NCBI RefSeq assembly: GCF_014282275.1
Contig: NZ_VFIA01000038.1
Location: forward strand, 1 to 47,874
DNA length: 47,874 bases
Source of the DNA: Spirosoma utsteinense
GTDB lineage: Bacteria; Bacteroidota; Bacteroidia; Cytophagales; Spirosomataceae
Direction: 5' to 3'
Position 1 is the first letter of the stretch, and each line of letters opens with the position of its first letter. The position numbers and the translations under genes are program-made. The notes beneath the pieces are model-generated. The model was not told the DNA's origin. It saw only the letters and a program-made list of their open reading frames with translations, and searched no databases. Positions 33,968-42,208 of the stretch are shown here, one piece after another.

Positions 33968-34858
33968 ATGGTTTCGCAAACAACTGTTGTCTCTTCGTCT
34001 CAGTCTCATATCCAGCGTTTGAAAGATATGGCTTTCCTGTGTGCCGGAGTGCTGTGTGCCGGTATGGGGCTAAAGGGCTTTTTACTGCCCAATAATTTCA
34101 TCGATGGGGGTGCCATGGGTATTGCCCTGCTGCTGGAAATTACCACTGGCGTTGACCTGGCCTTGCTGGTCATCCTCGTCAATATTCCCTTCATCTGGAT
34201 GGGCTATCGTCAGATCTCGACGGGTTTTGCCATCCGGACCATTATTGCCATTAGCCTGCTGGCGTTCTGTCTGGTCGTTGTCCCTTACCCGGTTGTAACG
34301 ACCGATAAACTGCTGATTTCGGTATTCGGCGGCTTTTTCCTGGGTGCTGGTATTGGTCTGGCCATTCGCGGAGGGGGGGTGCTGGACGGCACCGAAGTAC
34401 TGGCCATCTGGATCAGCCGCCGGTCGGCGCTAACCGTTGGCGATGTGATCATGGTCATCAACGTGCTGGTATTCGGCGCGGCTGCCGTGCTCCTGAACAT
34501 CGAAACGGCCCTCTACGCCATGCTGACTTACCTGTCGGCTTCCAAAACAGTGGATTTTCTGATTCATGGTATTGAAGAATATACCGCTGTCATCATCATT
34601 TCGGACCATCATCAAGCCATTCGGCATATGATCACCGAGGATATGGGGCGGGGCGTCACTGTTTTCAAGGGCGAGAAAGGCTACGGAAAACGAGGCCATA
34701 GCCAGCAGGATACCAACATTCTGTATGCGGTTGTTACCCGGCTCGAACTGACTCGCCTGAAGGATCGCATCAACCGCATTGACGATAAAGCTTTCATTGT
34801 CAATCACGGCATCGACGACACAAAAGGCGGTATGGTAAAAGGAAGACCGCTGCACTAA
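33968..34858 (+). CDS. YitT family membrane protein (DUF161/DUF2179)
   Basis: A 296-residue protein with about five to six membrane helices (GVLCAGMGLKGFLLPNNFID; GGVLDGTEVLAIWIS), then a C-terminal cytosolic DUF2179 domain (DMGRGVTVFKGEKGYGKRG; VVTRLELTRLKDRI). The family is widespread but its function is not settled. It follows the RND exporter on the same strand and probably shares its transcript; the hairpin at 34897-34957 comes after it. Confidence 0.9.
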   Translation: MVSQTTVVSSSQSHIQRLKDMAFLCAGVLCAGMGLKGFLLPNNFIDGGAMGIALLLEITTGVDLALLVILVNIPFIWMGYRQISTGFAIRTIIAISLLAFCLVVVPYPVVTTDKLLISVFGGFFLGAGIGLAIRGGGVLDGTEVLAIWISRRSALTVGDVIMVINVLVFGAAAVLLNIETALYAMLTYLSASKTVDFLIHGIEEYTAVIIISDHHQAIRHMITEDMGRGVTVFKGEKGYGKRGHSQQDTNILYAVVTRLELTRLKDRINRIDDKAFIVNHGIDDTKGGMVKGRPLH

Positions 34859-34896
34859 ACCCCTTTCTAACGACGCAAGAATCGTCGGCATCAATC

Positions 34897-34957
34897 ACTG
34901 GTCGTATAGGGATAACGGTATGTTTTAGTAGCATGCCGTTACCACTATACGACCAGT
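34897..34957. repeat. hairpin after the YitT gene
   Basis: Arms 34897-34922 and 34932-34957 (ACTGGTCGTATAG and its complement at the base) pair over 26 nt with three mismatches, two of which could be G-U pairs in RNA. The loop is 9 nt (ttttagtag). No T-run follows, so it is a weak terminator at best. Confidence 0.7.
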
Positions 34958-35095
34958 CATTTGAAAACCCTTCACTAGTCTGGGTGTTATCTAAGTTCTA
35001 ATAATCAATGGTGTATAGCGGTATATGCTGATGTCCGGCGGGTGCGAAGCACTGCCGGCAGGGAGGCTTATATACTGATCTGAAGCGCCGAATAA

Positions 35096-36352
35096 ATGCA
35101 TATGGGATCGTATAATTTGTGGCTGGTCATTGTGGCCGTGGCTATTTTGGCGGTAGCCTGGCTACCCTCTTTGTTAAAAGAATACCCGCTTTCCTACCCG
35201 ATTCTGTTCGTAATTGGGGGCTGGCTGCTGTACCAGTTACCCCTGCCGTTGCCAGACCCCTCGCCTTTACTGTACCCTGAGCTTACTACCCATTTGACAG
35301 AACTGTGTGTGATTATTGCGCTGACGGGGACAGGGCTGAAGATAGACCGGCGTTTTAGCCTGCGCGGGTGGCGGTTACCTATCCGCTTAGTGTGGCTGAC
35401 GATGGTGGTGACCATTGCTGTCTTTGCCGTGATCGCCTGGGGATGGGCCGGTTGGCCGCTCGCGTCGGCCTTGCTGCTGGCTGCTGGTCTGGCCCCTACC
35501 GATCCGGTGCTGGCGGGCGATGTGCAGGTAGGCGACCCCAACGAAGGCGGAGAAGATTCGGTCCGGTTTGCGCTTACGGCAGAGGCTGGCCTGAACGATG
35601 GTATGGCGTTTCCGTTCGTGTATCTGGCCATCACGCTGGCCCAGTCGGCGGTGACGTCAACGGCCGAACTGACGCATTGGGCGCTTTATGACCTGGCTTA
35701 TCGGGTGGGCGTAGGCGTGCTGGGCGGCTGGCTATCGGGCCAGTTGCTGTCTTACCTGATTTTTGGCCTGCCACAGCGGATCAGTATCAAAACTACAGCG
35801 TATGGCTTCGTGGCGCTGGCCGTAACCCTGATCAGTTACGGACTTACCGAACTGGCTCATGGCTACGGATTTCTGGCGGTATTCATCGCTGCCATCACCA
35901 TACGAAGCCGGGAGCGTACCCATGAGTACCATACCTATATGCACGCCTTTACCGACCAGATCGAACGGCTTCTTATTGCCTTGCTGCTGCTGTTGTTCGG
36001 TGGGGCTATTGCTAAAGGAATACTCCTGCCTTTAACCTGGCAGGATGCCGTGCTGGGTCTGTTGCTGGTACTTATTATTCGTCCGCTGGGTGGCTGGCTC
36101 ACGTTATGGCGCACCGGCGCACGCGGCCTCAAGCGCTGGATCATTGCCAGTTTCGGGATTCGGGGTATCGGCTCCCTGTTCTATATCGCGTTCGGTTTGC
36201 AACACGCTTCGTTTGCTGATCCGGCGCGCATCTGGGCGCTGACGGGCTGGACAATTCTCATCTCCGTATTCCTGCATGGGATTTCATCGACACCCGTAAT
36301 GAAGCGTCTGGACCGCCGGACAACTTCTGCATCGGACCCTGTGAACTCCTGA
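35096..36352 (+). CDS. CPA1 family Na+(K+)/H+ antiporter
   Basis: A 418-residue membrane protein of about 12 helices. The ion-binding helices are recognisable: LAPTDPVLAGDVQVGDPNEG with the key Asp pair region, and LTAEAGLNDGMAFPFVYLA, typical of NhaP-like antiporters. It probably exports sodium or potassium for pH and salt balance. It starts at ATG 35096 (an in-frame ATG at 35102 is an equal choice). It stands alone; a weak inverted repeat (cgtccagcc/ggctggacg, 36381-36428) follows it. Confidence 0.9.
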   Translation: MHMGSYNLWLVIVAVAILAVAWLPSLLKEYPLSYPILFVIGGWLLYQLPLPLPDPSPLLYPELTTHLTELCVIIALTGTGLKIDRRFSLRGWRLPIRLVWLTMVVTIAVFAVIAWGWAGWPLASALLLAAGLAPTDPVLAGDVQVGDPNEGGEDSVRFALTAEAGLNDGMAFPFVYLAITLAQSAVTSTAELTHWALYDLAYRVGVGVLGGWLSGQLLSYLIFGLPQRISIKTTAYGFVALAVTLISYGLTELAHGYGFLAVFIAAITIRSRERTHEYHTYMHAFTDQIERLLIALLLLLFGGAIAKGILLPLTWQDAVLGLLLVLIIRPLGGWLTLWRTGARGLKRWIIASFGIRGIGSLFYIAFGLQHASFADPARIWALTGWTILISVFLHGISSTPVMKRLDRRTTSASDPVNS

Positions 36353-36510
36353 GCCGACGCTGTGGGTCTGGCCTGAAAAGCGTCCAGCCGGCTAATGAAC
36401 CAGTACATGATTTAACGTTGGCTGGACGTGTACAGACGAGTTGAATGGGAGACGAACGGAACGGATACCCATTACCAGGGTGAAAACGGCGACAACGGCA
36501 AGAAAAGTAA

Positions 36511-36550
36511 TTTAGAATTTGTCTAAATCAACTGTCTGTCTTTATCTTTG
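36511..36550 (+). promoter_or_regulatory. promoter with overlapping palindrome
   Basis: The -33 box TTTG (36518-36521), 21 bp, and the -7 box TATCTTTG (36543-36550) match the Bacteroidota promoter. A 19-bp palindrome, ATTTAGA-N5-TCTAAAT (36510-36528), lies across the -33 box, where a repressor would block it. The half AATTTGTCTAAA is shared with the efflux operator at 30904-30915. The first codon of the downstream gene is 21 bp past the -7 box. Confidence 0.65.
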
Positions 36551-36570
36551 TCGCATCAGCCAGCCTTGTC

Positions 36571-36927
36571 ATGCTCGTGAGTGATTTGCCAAATTCGTAT
36601 CAGGAAGTATTCAAAACCAGCCGGGGTGCCGTTTATCAGTGTGACGCATCGAACCGGCTGATCCTTGCCTTTTGGGATACCTTTACGCCGATGTCTTCGC
36701 GGGATTTCGCGCAGTTTCGGCGTATGGTCGATACGGTAGATGTCCGGCAAATGGCGCTCAGTACCGACGCTGCCGACGATGTCGAAATACTGACTCCCCC
36801 GCGTTCTGAGCGCTGTTATGTCCTGACGCTTTGCGAAGTAATTCATCTGCGTGAGCTACTGGGCGGAGCACAGGCCATGCTCGACCTGAACAGTCTGCTG
36901 CGGGAGTGCGGTTGTCGTCTGTCGTAA
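36571..36927 (+). CDS. unknown cytosolic protein, possibly DUF6686-like
   Basis: A 118-residue protein with no signal peptide or membrane helix. It has four to five Cys, including ECGC near the end. The segment GAVYQCDASNRLILAFWDTF followed by SSRDFAQFRRMVD resembles a small Bacteroidota family in which a Cys-containing strand is followed by a helix (I think of DUF6686, not certain). Its promoter is one of the clearest in the window and carries a palindrome. The next gene, 117 bp on, is ferritin, so a link to iron or redox is possible. Confidence 0.6.
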   Translation: MLVSDLPNSYQEVFKTSRGAVYQCDASNRLILAFWDTFTPMSSRDFAQFRRMVDTVDVRQMALSTDAADDVEILTPPRSERCYVLTLCEVIHLRELLGGAQAMLDLNSLLRECGCRLS

Positions 36928-37044
36928 TTCATTCGTTTACAGGCTATACTGACGTGTGTAATTCTAAACGAGCTGTATGGCCAGACACTTTTTTGTTGTT
37001 AATTTAGAGCATCACCCATCACTGATTCACAAGAAACCACTACT

Positions 37045-37575
37045 ATGAAAGATTTGGCAAGACTTCGTACCCCAATCAAAGAAAGCGTTGAGTTAGCGCT
37101 GAATCAGCAGATTCAGATGGAGATGGTTTCATCGTCCAGGTACCTGGCTATGGCTGGCTGGTGCGACCGAAACGGGTTCGACTATAGTGCGGGTTTCTTC
37201 TATAAACAGTCGGAAGAAGAGCGCGAACATGCCATGAAGTTTTTCCACTACCTCAACGACCAGGGAGCTACGTCCATTTCTCCGGAGATTCCGCCCGTTC
37301 AGCAGGAGTTCGATACGTTACGGTCGATCTATGAAGGCGCGCTGGAGCAGGAAATTGCCGTAACGGATTCCATCAACCGCATTGTCGCCATTTGCCGTCG
37401 CGAAAGTGATTTCGTCACCGAAGAGTTGCTGAAGTGGTACATAAAGGAACAAATGGAAGAAGAGTACATCGCCCGGCGTTGTATCGAACTGTTTGGTCAG
37501 ATTCCTGCCGATCAGATCTTTGAACTGGACAAACAGTTGTCCGAAGTATCGTACGATGGCAACGCCTTCGAATAA
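37045..37575 (+). CDS. ferritin (non-heme, FtnA type)
   Basis: An iron-storage protein, 176 residues, forming 24-mer shells. The ferroxidase ligands are in place: Glu26 (QMEM), Glu59 and Hist62 in SEEEREH, a Glu at 101-103, and Glu135/Gln136/Glu139 in WYIKEQMEEE. The Tyr in SRYLAM (Tyr33) is present too. It oxidises Fe(II) and stores the mineral. A clear terminator follows, so it ends its transcript. Confidence 0.95.
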   Translation: MKDLARLRTPIKESVELALNQQIQMEMVSSSRYLAMAGWCDRNGFDYSAGFFYKQSEEEREHAMKFFHYLNDQGATSISPEIPPVQQEFDTLRSIYEGALEQEIAVTDSINRIVAICRRESDFVTEELLKWYIKEQMEEEYIARRCIELFGQIPADQIFELDKQLSEVSYDGNAFE

Positions 37576-37597
37576 TATAAATCTACCCTGAATGAAG

Positions 37598-37625
37598 GTC
37601 AGCGCTCAACGCGCTGGCTTTTTTT
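37598..37625 (+). terminator. intrinsic terminator of the ferritin gene
   Basis: gtcagcgc (37598-37605), 5-nt loop, gcgctggc (37611-37618), then seven T (37619-37625). One G-U pair in the stem. Confidence 0.85.
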
Positions 37626-37742
37626 GTGCCTTACCAAACTCGGCGGGCTTTGTACAGTAGAAACTACCCTGATCCAGCCTTGTTACGCGACGTGTCTGGG
37701 TGAAGACACGCAACGAAATTGAGGTTGAAACATAAGCGTATC

Positions 37743-38879
37743 ATGCCTTTACGCTCCTTACTGATGGGCTCGATCATTGTTGCGAGCTGCCTTAGTGCCT
37801 GTGTTCCGCGCCGGGCCGACGACAAAACGCTGACGTCCCAAACCGATACCGCGCCCATCGCGACCTGTCACACAACCGCCGTGCCGACGCGGTTTGCCTC
37901 GGTGAAAAGCGACCAGACGGCGGGTGGTGTCAATAAAGCCAGTCGGTCTGGTATGGTATTCATTCCGGCGGGTCGGTTTCTGATGGGGGCCGACGACAAC
38001 CAGAGTCGGCCAGACGAATCGCCAATGCATCCGGTTTCGGTAGACGGGTTCTGGATGGATGCGACGGAAGTGACGAATGCCCAGTTTCGGGCGTTTGTAG
38101 AGGCAACGGGTTACGTGACAACGGCGGAGCAAAAACCTGACTGGGAAGAACTTCGTAAACAACTGCCGCCCAACACACCCAAACCCGCAGATAACCTCTT
38201 CGTCGCCAGTTCGCTGGTGTTCACACCTCCTTCGCAACCCGTTTCACTGCGCGATTATGGCCAATGGTGGCAGTGGGTGCCGGGTGCCGACTGGCAACAT
38301 CCCGAAGGGCCCCGCAGCTCGATCGAAGGCAGGGATGAGTATCCGGTGGTACAGGTTTCCTGGGACGATGCGGTGGCTTATGCCCGATGGGCCGGGAAGC
38401 GGTTACCTACTGAAGCCGAGTGGGAATGGGCCGCGCGGGGCGGTCTGTCACAGGCGGTATACCCCTGGGGCAATGAACCCATCGAGTCCGGTAAAGCCAA
38501 AGCCAACGCCTGGCAGGGGCGGTTTCCCGTGCAAAACATGGTCAGCGATGGGTTTGAGCGGGCGGCTCCGGTGCGGTCGTTTCCAGCCAATGGCTACGGA
38601 TTGTTCGACATGGCGGGCAACGTATGGGAGTGGTGCCGCGACTACTACCGGGCCGATTATTATGAGCAGCTGGCACAGCAGAACGATATCAGAAATCCGC
38701 AGGGACCAGCCCAAAGTTACGATCCACAGGAACCCACCGTTTCCAAACGGGTTATGCGGGGTGGCTCTTTTTTATGTAATGATTCCTATTGTACCAGTTA
38801 CCGAACAGCCGCCCGTATGAGTTCCAGCCCCGATACGGGCCTCTCGCATACGGGTTTTCGCTGTGTTGCCTCCCGATAG
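37743..38879 (+). CDS. formylglycine-generating enzyme (SUMF1-like lipoprotein)
   Basis: Oxidises the active-site Cys of sulfatases to formylglycine. The FGE fold runs from SGMVFIPAGRFLMGAD (about residue 70) to GFRCVASR at the end. The two redox cysteines are Cys345 and Cys350 (GGSFLC; SYC), spaced five apart as in human SUMF1 (336/341), so this is a true FGE and not just a domain relative. The lipoprotein signal ends in LSAC, putting it in the periplasm. The ATG at 37743 is used; a TTG at 37719 is also in frame. The sulfatase gene follows 23 bp later, its obvious client. Confidence 0.93.
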   Translation: MPLRSLLMGSIIVASCLSACVPRRADDKTLTSQTDTAPIATCHTTAVPTRFASVKSDQTAGGVNKASRSGMVFIPAGRFLMGADDNQSRPDESPMHPVSVDGFWMDATEVTNAQFRAFVEATGYVTTAEQKPDWEELRKQLPPNTPKPADNLFVASSLVFTPPSQPVSLRDYGQWWQWVPGADWQHPEGPRSSIEGRDEYPVVQVSWDDAVAYARWAGKRLPTEAEWEWAARGGLSQAVYPWGNEPIESGKAKANAWQGRFPVQNMVSDGFERAAPVRSFPANGYGLFDMAGNVWEWCRDYYRADYYEQLAQQNDIRNPQGPAQSYDPQEPTVSKRVMRGGSFLCNDSYCTSYRTAARMSSSPDTGLSHTGFRCVASR

Positions 38880-38902
38880 CACAAGACCTTAACGAATAAG
38901 TC

Positions 38903-40480
38903 ATGAATAAAAAGATTGTTTTTGGCTCCCTACTCGGGGTCGTTGTTACAGCAGCTTTGCTGGTAACTATACCCGCTTACAGGCCTAAGCCAGCGGTAAA
39001 CCCTGCCGCCGAACGGCCTAACATTATCTTTATCATCACAGACGATCATACGTCTCAGGCCATCAGTGCCTACGGGAGTAAGTTGATGAAAACACCCAAC
39101 ATCGACCGGATTGCCAGTGAAGGCGCTATTCTCTATAATAACGTAGTTACCAACTCGATCTGCGGGCCGAGCCGGGCCACGCTGCTGACGGGTAAGTTTA
39201 GCCACATGAACGGCTACAAGTTCAACGAGCGTCAGTTCGATGTAAACCAGGCCGTTTTTCCAGAAGAGCTTCAGAAGAACGGCTACCAGACGGCCTGGAT
39301 CGGGAAAATGCACCTGGGTAGTCTGCCACACGGATTCGACTACCTCAACGTGTTGCCGGGACATGGCAGTTACTACAACTCCGATTTTATTGATTCCAAC
39401 AACAAGACAACCCGGCGTCCCGGCTACGTAACGAATGTGGTGACGCAACTGTCGACCGACTGGCTCAGCCAGCGCGACACATCGAAGCCGTTTTTTCTGG
39501 TAGTCGGTCATAAAGCCACCCACCGCGAGTGGCTTCCCGATCTGCCTGATCTGGGGTCGTTCGACGACGTTACCTTTCCGTTGCCCCCCACCTTCTACGA
39601 CGATTATAAAGGGCGCGTAGCGGCTCAGAAACAGGATATGACCATCGATAAGACCATGATCCTGAGCAATGATCTGAAAGTACATGCCGACTATGAAAGC
39701 AAAGCCGGTCAGGGATCGTATAGTCGGTTTACGCCCGAGCAGAAAGCCGCGTTCTATGACTATTACGAAAATAAGGTCAGTAAGGAGTTCGACCGGAAGA
39801 AGTTGAGCGGCAAAGCACTGGCGGAGTGGAAATACCAGCGCTACATGAAAGATTACCTGGCCACGGCGCGGTCGCTGGACCGCAACATTGGTACGTTGCT
39901 GGCCTATCTGGACAAAACCGGACTGGCCAAAAATACCGTCGTTATCTATACCTCCGATCAGGGTTTTTACCTGGGTGAGCACGGCTGGTTCGACAAGCGG
40001 TTCATTTATGAAGAGTCGCTGAAAACGCCCTTCGTTATCCGCTATCCCGGCGTTATCAAACCCGGTACCAAAGTAGAGAGCCTGGTATCCAATATCGACT
40101 GGGCACCCACGGTGCTGAACCTGACGGGAACCGCCATCCCTAAAGAAATTCAGGGTAAATCGTTTCTGCCGCTGCTGACCGGCCAGAAAACACCCTGGCG
40201 ACAGCAGGCCTACTACCACTACTATGAATACCCGCAGCCCCATCACGTGGCTCCCCATTTCGGCCTGCGTACCAGCCAGTATACCCTGGCCCGTTTCTAC
40301 GGTCCCGACGACTTCTGGGAATTGTATGACATCAGGAAAGACCCGCAGAACCTGAACAACCTATACGGGAAAAAGGGATACGAAAAGGTTACCGTCGACC
40401 TGAAGCAGCAGTTGAAAGAGCAGATCGTCCAGTACAAGGATGAGGAAGCGTTGAAACTGGTGCAGGATAAGGCTCAATAA
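38903..40480 (+). CDS. Cys-type sulfatase (S1 family)
   Basis: Removes sulfate from a sugar or other ester. The nucleophile is Cys87 in CGPSR (C-x-P-x-R), to be made formylglycine by the enzyme upstream. Metal ligands Asp47/Asp48 (ITDDH) and the pair in TSDQGFYLGEHGW are present, as are GKMHLG and the SKPFFLVVGHKATHR block. The order of blocks is closest to N-acetylglucosamine-6-sulfatase/mucin-desulfating types; the true substrate is not readable. It has one N-terminal hydrophobic segment (5-24), used as signal or anchor. 525 residues. Confidence 0.93.
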   Translation: MNKKIVFGSLLGVVVTAALLVTIPAYRPKPAVNPAAERPNIIFIITDDHTSQAISAYGSKLMKTPNIDRIASEGAILYNNVVTNSICGPSRATLLTGKFSHMNGYKFNERQFDVNQAVFPEELQKNGYQTAWIGKMHLGSLPHGFDYLNVLPGHGSYYNSDFIDSNNKTTRRPGYVTNVVTQLSTDWLSQRDTSKPFFLVVGHKATHREWLPDLPDLGSFDDVTFPLPPTFYDDYKGRVAAQKQDMTIDKTMILSNDLKVHADYESKAGQGSYSRFTPEQKAAFYDYYENKVSKEFDRKKLSGKALAEWKYQRYMKDYLATARSLDRNIGTLLAYLDKTGLAKNTVVIYTSDQGFYLGEHGWFDKRFIYEESLKTPFVIRYPGVIKPGTKVESLVSNIDWAPTVLNLTGTAIPKEIQGKSFLPLLTGQKTPWRQQAYYHYYEYPQPHHVAPHFGLRTSQYTLARFYGPDDFWELYDIRKDPQNLNNLYGKKGYEKVTVDLKQQLKEQIVQYKDEEALKLVQDKAQ

Positions 40481-40502
40481 GGAGTAGGGTGTTTCAAATC
40501 CG

Positions 40503-40510
40503 TATCTTCG
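40503..40510 (+). promoter_or_regulatory. possible -7 box (TATCTTCG)
   Basis: TATCTTCG, 22 bp before the DUF1593 start and one base from TATCTTTG. No good -33 box at the normal distance. If real, the DUF1593 gene has its own promoter in addition to read-through from the sulfatase. Confidence 0.3.
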
Positions 40511-40532
40511 CCCGTTTAATCCCCCCACTCTT

Positions 40533-42044
40533 ATGAAAGTCCGATTGCTTCTGGCCCTGCTGGTAACCGTTGTTTGCCCATTGCTTCATGCCCAGACGGC
40601 CAACCCGCCGTCTGCCAAACCACGTACTGTCGTTACCACCGATGGTGAAGTGGACGATGTCGATACGTTTGTCCGGTTGCTGCTCTATGCCAACGAGTTC
40701 GATATTGTGGGACTGGTTTACAGTAGTTCGCAGTGGCATTATAAAGGTGACGGCAAAGGCACAACGATGACGTCGGAAATGCCATCCACCGCCGAGCGGT
40801 ATGGCAAACGAACCGACCTCCGCTGGCCCGGTACGACCTGGATGCAGGCATACATCGATAAATATGCCCAGGTGTATCCCAACCTGAGCAAGCATGCCCC
40901 CGGATACCCAACACCCGAAAAACTCCAGCGTCTGGTCAAGGTCGGTAACATCGATTTTGAGGGTGAGATGAGCACCGACACCGAAGGCTCGGACTTTATC
41001 AAAAAAATTCTGCTCGATAACGACCCCAGTCCGGTCTATCTGCAAATATGGGGTGGCACCAACACCGTAGCCCGGGCCCTCAAGTCCATCGAAAATACCT
41101 ATAAAAATACCGCAGACTGGCCGACTATCGCCAAAAAGGTGTCTGACAAGGCTGTGATCTATGCGGTTCTCGATCAGGATGCGACCTATCAAAAATACAT
41201 TGCGCCCAACTGGCCGACGATCAAAGTGCTCTACAACTCCGACCAGTTCTGGAGCTTTGCCTACCTGTGGCCCCGCGTGGTGCCTGCTGAGCTGAAACCC
41301 TATCTGGGTGGGGCGTGGTTTGCCGAGCAGATCAAGTTCGGGCATGGTCCGCTGCTCGACGCTTATTACCTGTGGGGCGATGGCCGCCAGCTACCCGGCG
41401 ACCCCGAACACACACATGGCGACATGGCAGAAGCGAAAAAGTACGACCGCAGCCAGTATGATTTTATTTCCGAAGGTGACTCGCCGGCTTTCTTCTACCT
41501 GATCGATGTGGGCCTGCGGAGTATGGACGACATTTCGTACGGCGGCTGGGGTGGACGGATGGTTCGGTCGGCTTCGAATCCATACCGCTGGGAGGACGGT
41601 AAAGGCGTCACCGATTACAATCCGTTTACGAAAAAGCAGGATGCCGCCTATCCACAAACACGCTGGATTCCGGTGCTGCAAAACGATTTTGCCGCCCGTG
41701 CCGACTGGTGCGTGAAGTCGTACAAAAAAGCCAACCACCCGCCGGTTGTTAAACTCAGCCATAGCGCACTGCTCTCGGCGAAGCCCGGTCAGGCCGTTTT
41801 TCTGAGCGGCTCTGCTACCGATCCTGACGGTGACGCGCTCACCTACAACTGGTGGCAGTATGACGAAGTTGGGACGTATAAAGGGAAAGTTAAGCTCGTC
41901 AATGCCGACAAACAAAAGGCTTCGTTCACGGTGCCCGCCGATGCCGCTAGCGGTGAAACGATTCACCTGATTCTGGAAGTGACCGACGCCCGAACGCCCC
42001 AACTGACCCGCTACCAGCGCGTTATTGTCACTACCAACAACTGA
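40533..42044 (+). CDS. DUF1593 nucleoside-hydrolase-like exported protein
   Basis: A 503-residue exported protein (signal peptide to LHAQ). The N-terminal domain has TTDGEVDDVDTFVRLLLYAN, the Asp cluster that binds calcium in nucleoside hydrolases, and the DUF1593 blocks VYLQIWGGTNTVARAL and YDFISEGDSPAFFYLID. The C-terminal ~90 residues are an Ig/cadherin-like domain (GSATDPDGDALTYNWWQYDE). Family members (Sde182-type) are linked to polysaccharide binding or breakdown; the ribohydrolase activity is only implied by fold. The close spacing to the sulfatase (52 bp) supports one glycan pathway. Confidence 0.9.
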   Translation: MKVRLLLALLVTVVCPLLHAQTANPPSAKPRTVVTTDGEVDDVDTFVRLLLYANEFDIVGLVYSSSQWHYKGDGKGTTMTSEMPSTAERYGKRTDLRWPGTTWMQAYIDKYAQVYPNLSKHAPGYPTPEKLQRLVKVGNIDFEGEMSTDTEGSDFIKKILLDNDPSPVYLQIWGGTNTVARALKSIENTYKNTADWPTIAKKVSDKAVIYAVLDQDATYQKYIAPNWPTIKVLYNSDQFWSFAYLWPRVVPAELKPYLGGAWFAEQIKFGHGPLLDAYYLWGDGRQLPGDPEHTHGDMAEAKKYDRSQYDFISEGDSPAFFYLIDVGLRSMDDISYGGWGGRMVRSASNPYRWEDGKGVTDYNPFTKKQDAAYPQTRWIPVLQNDFAARADWCVKSYKKANHPPVVKLSHSALLSAKPGQAVFLSGSATDPDGDALTYNWWQYDEVGTYKGKVKLVNADKQKASFTVPADAASGETIHLILEVTDARTPQLTRYQRVIVTTNN

Positions 42045-42059
42045 TGCTTATTGGATTCC

Positions 42060-42084
42060 TGGGGCTGGTGAGGCCGTTTTTTTT
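42060..42084 (+). terminator. weak terminator-like sequence after DUF1593
   Basis: A short G/C stem (ggggctggtgaggcc, imperfect) followed by eight T (42077-42084). The stem is weak, so only partial termination is likely. Confidence 0.35.
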
Positions 42085-42208
42085 CGCTCATCGTAAGCCG
42101 TTCGTCGCTCATTAACCCGCGTCCATCCGGTTGTTTCGTGCCTTTATCCGCTTTCATTTTCGGGCGTCTGTTCCTGGATACACCTTTGTAGTGTCCAAGC
42201 ACAAGTCC

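Noticed and set aside
38930..40258. 442-residue open frame antisense to the sulfatase gene
   Set aside because: The plus strand encodes a complete sulfatase with all catalytic motifs. The antisense frame has no recognisable domain, is odd in composition and is the usual by-product of GC-rich third positions.
40494..41345. 283-residue open frame antisense to the DUF1593 gene
   Set aside because: Shadow frame; the plus-strand protein is complete with signal peptide and conserved blocks.
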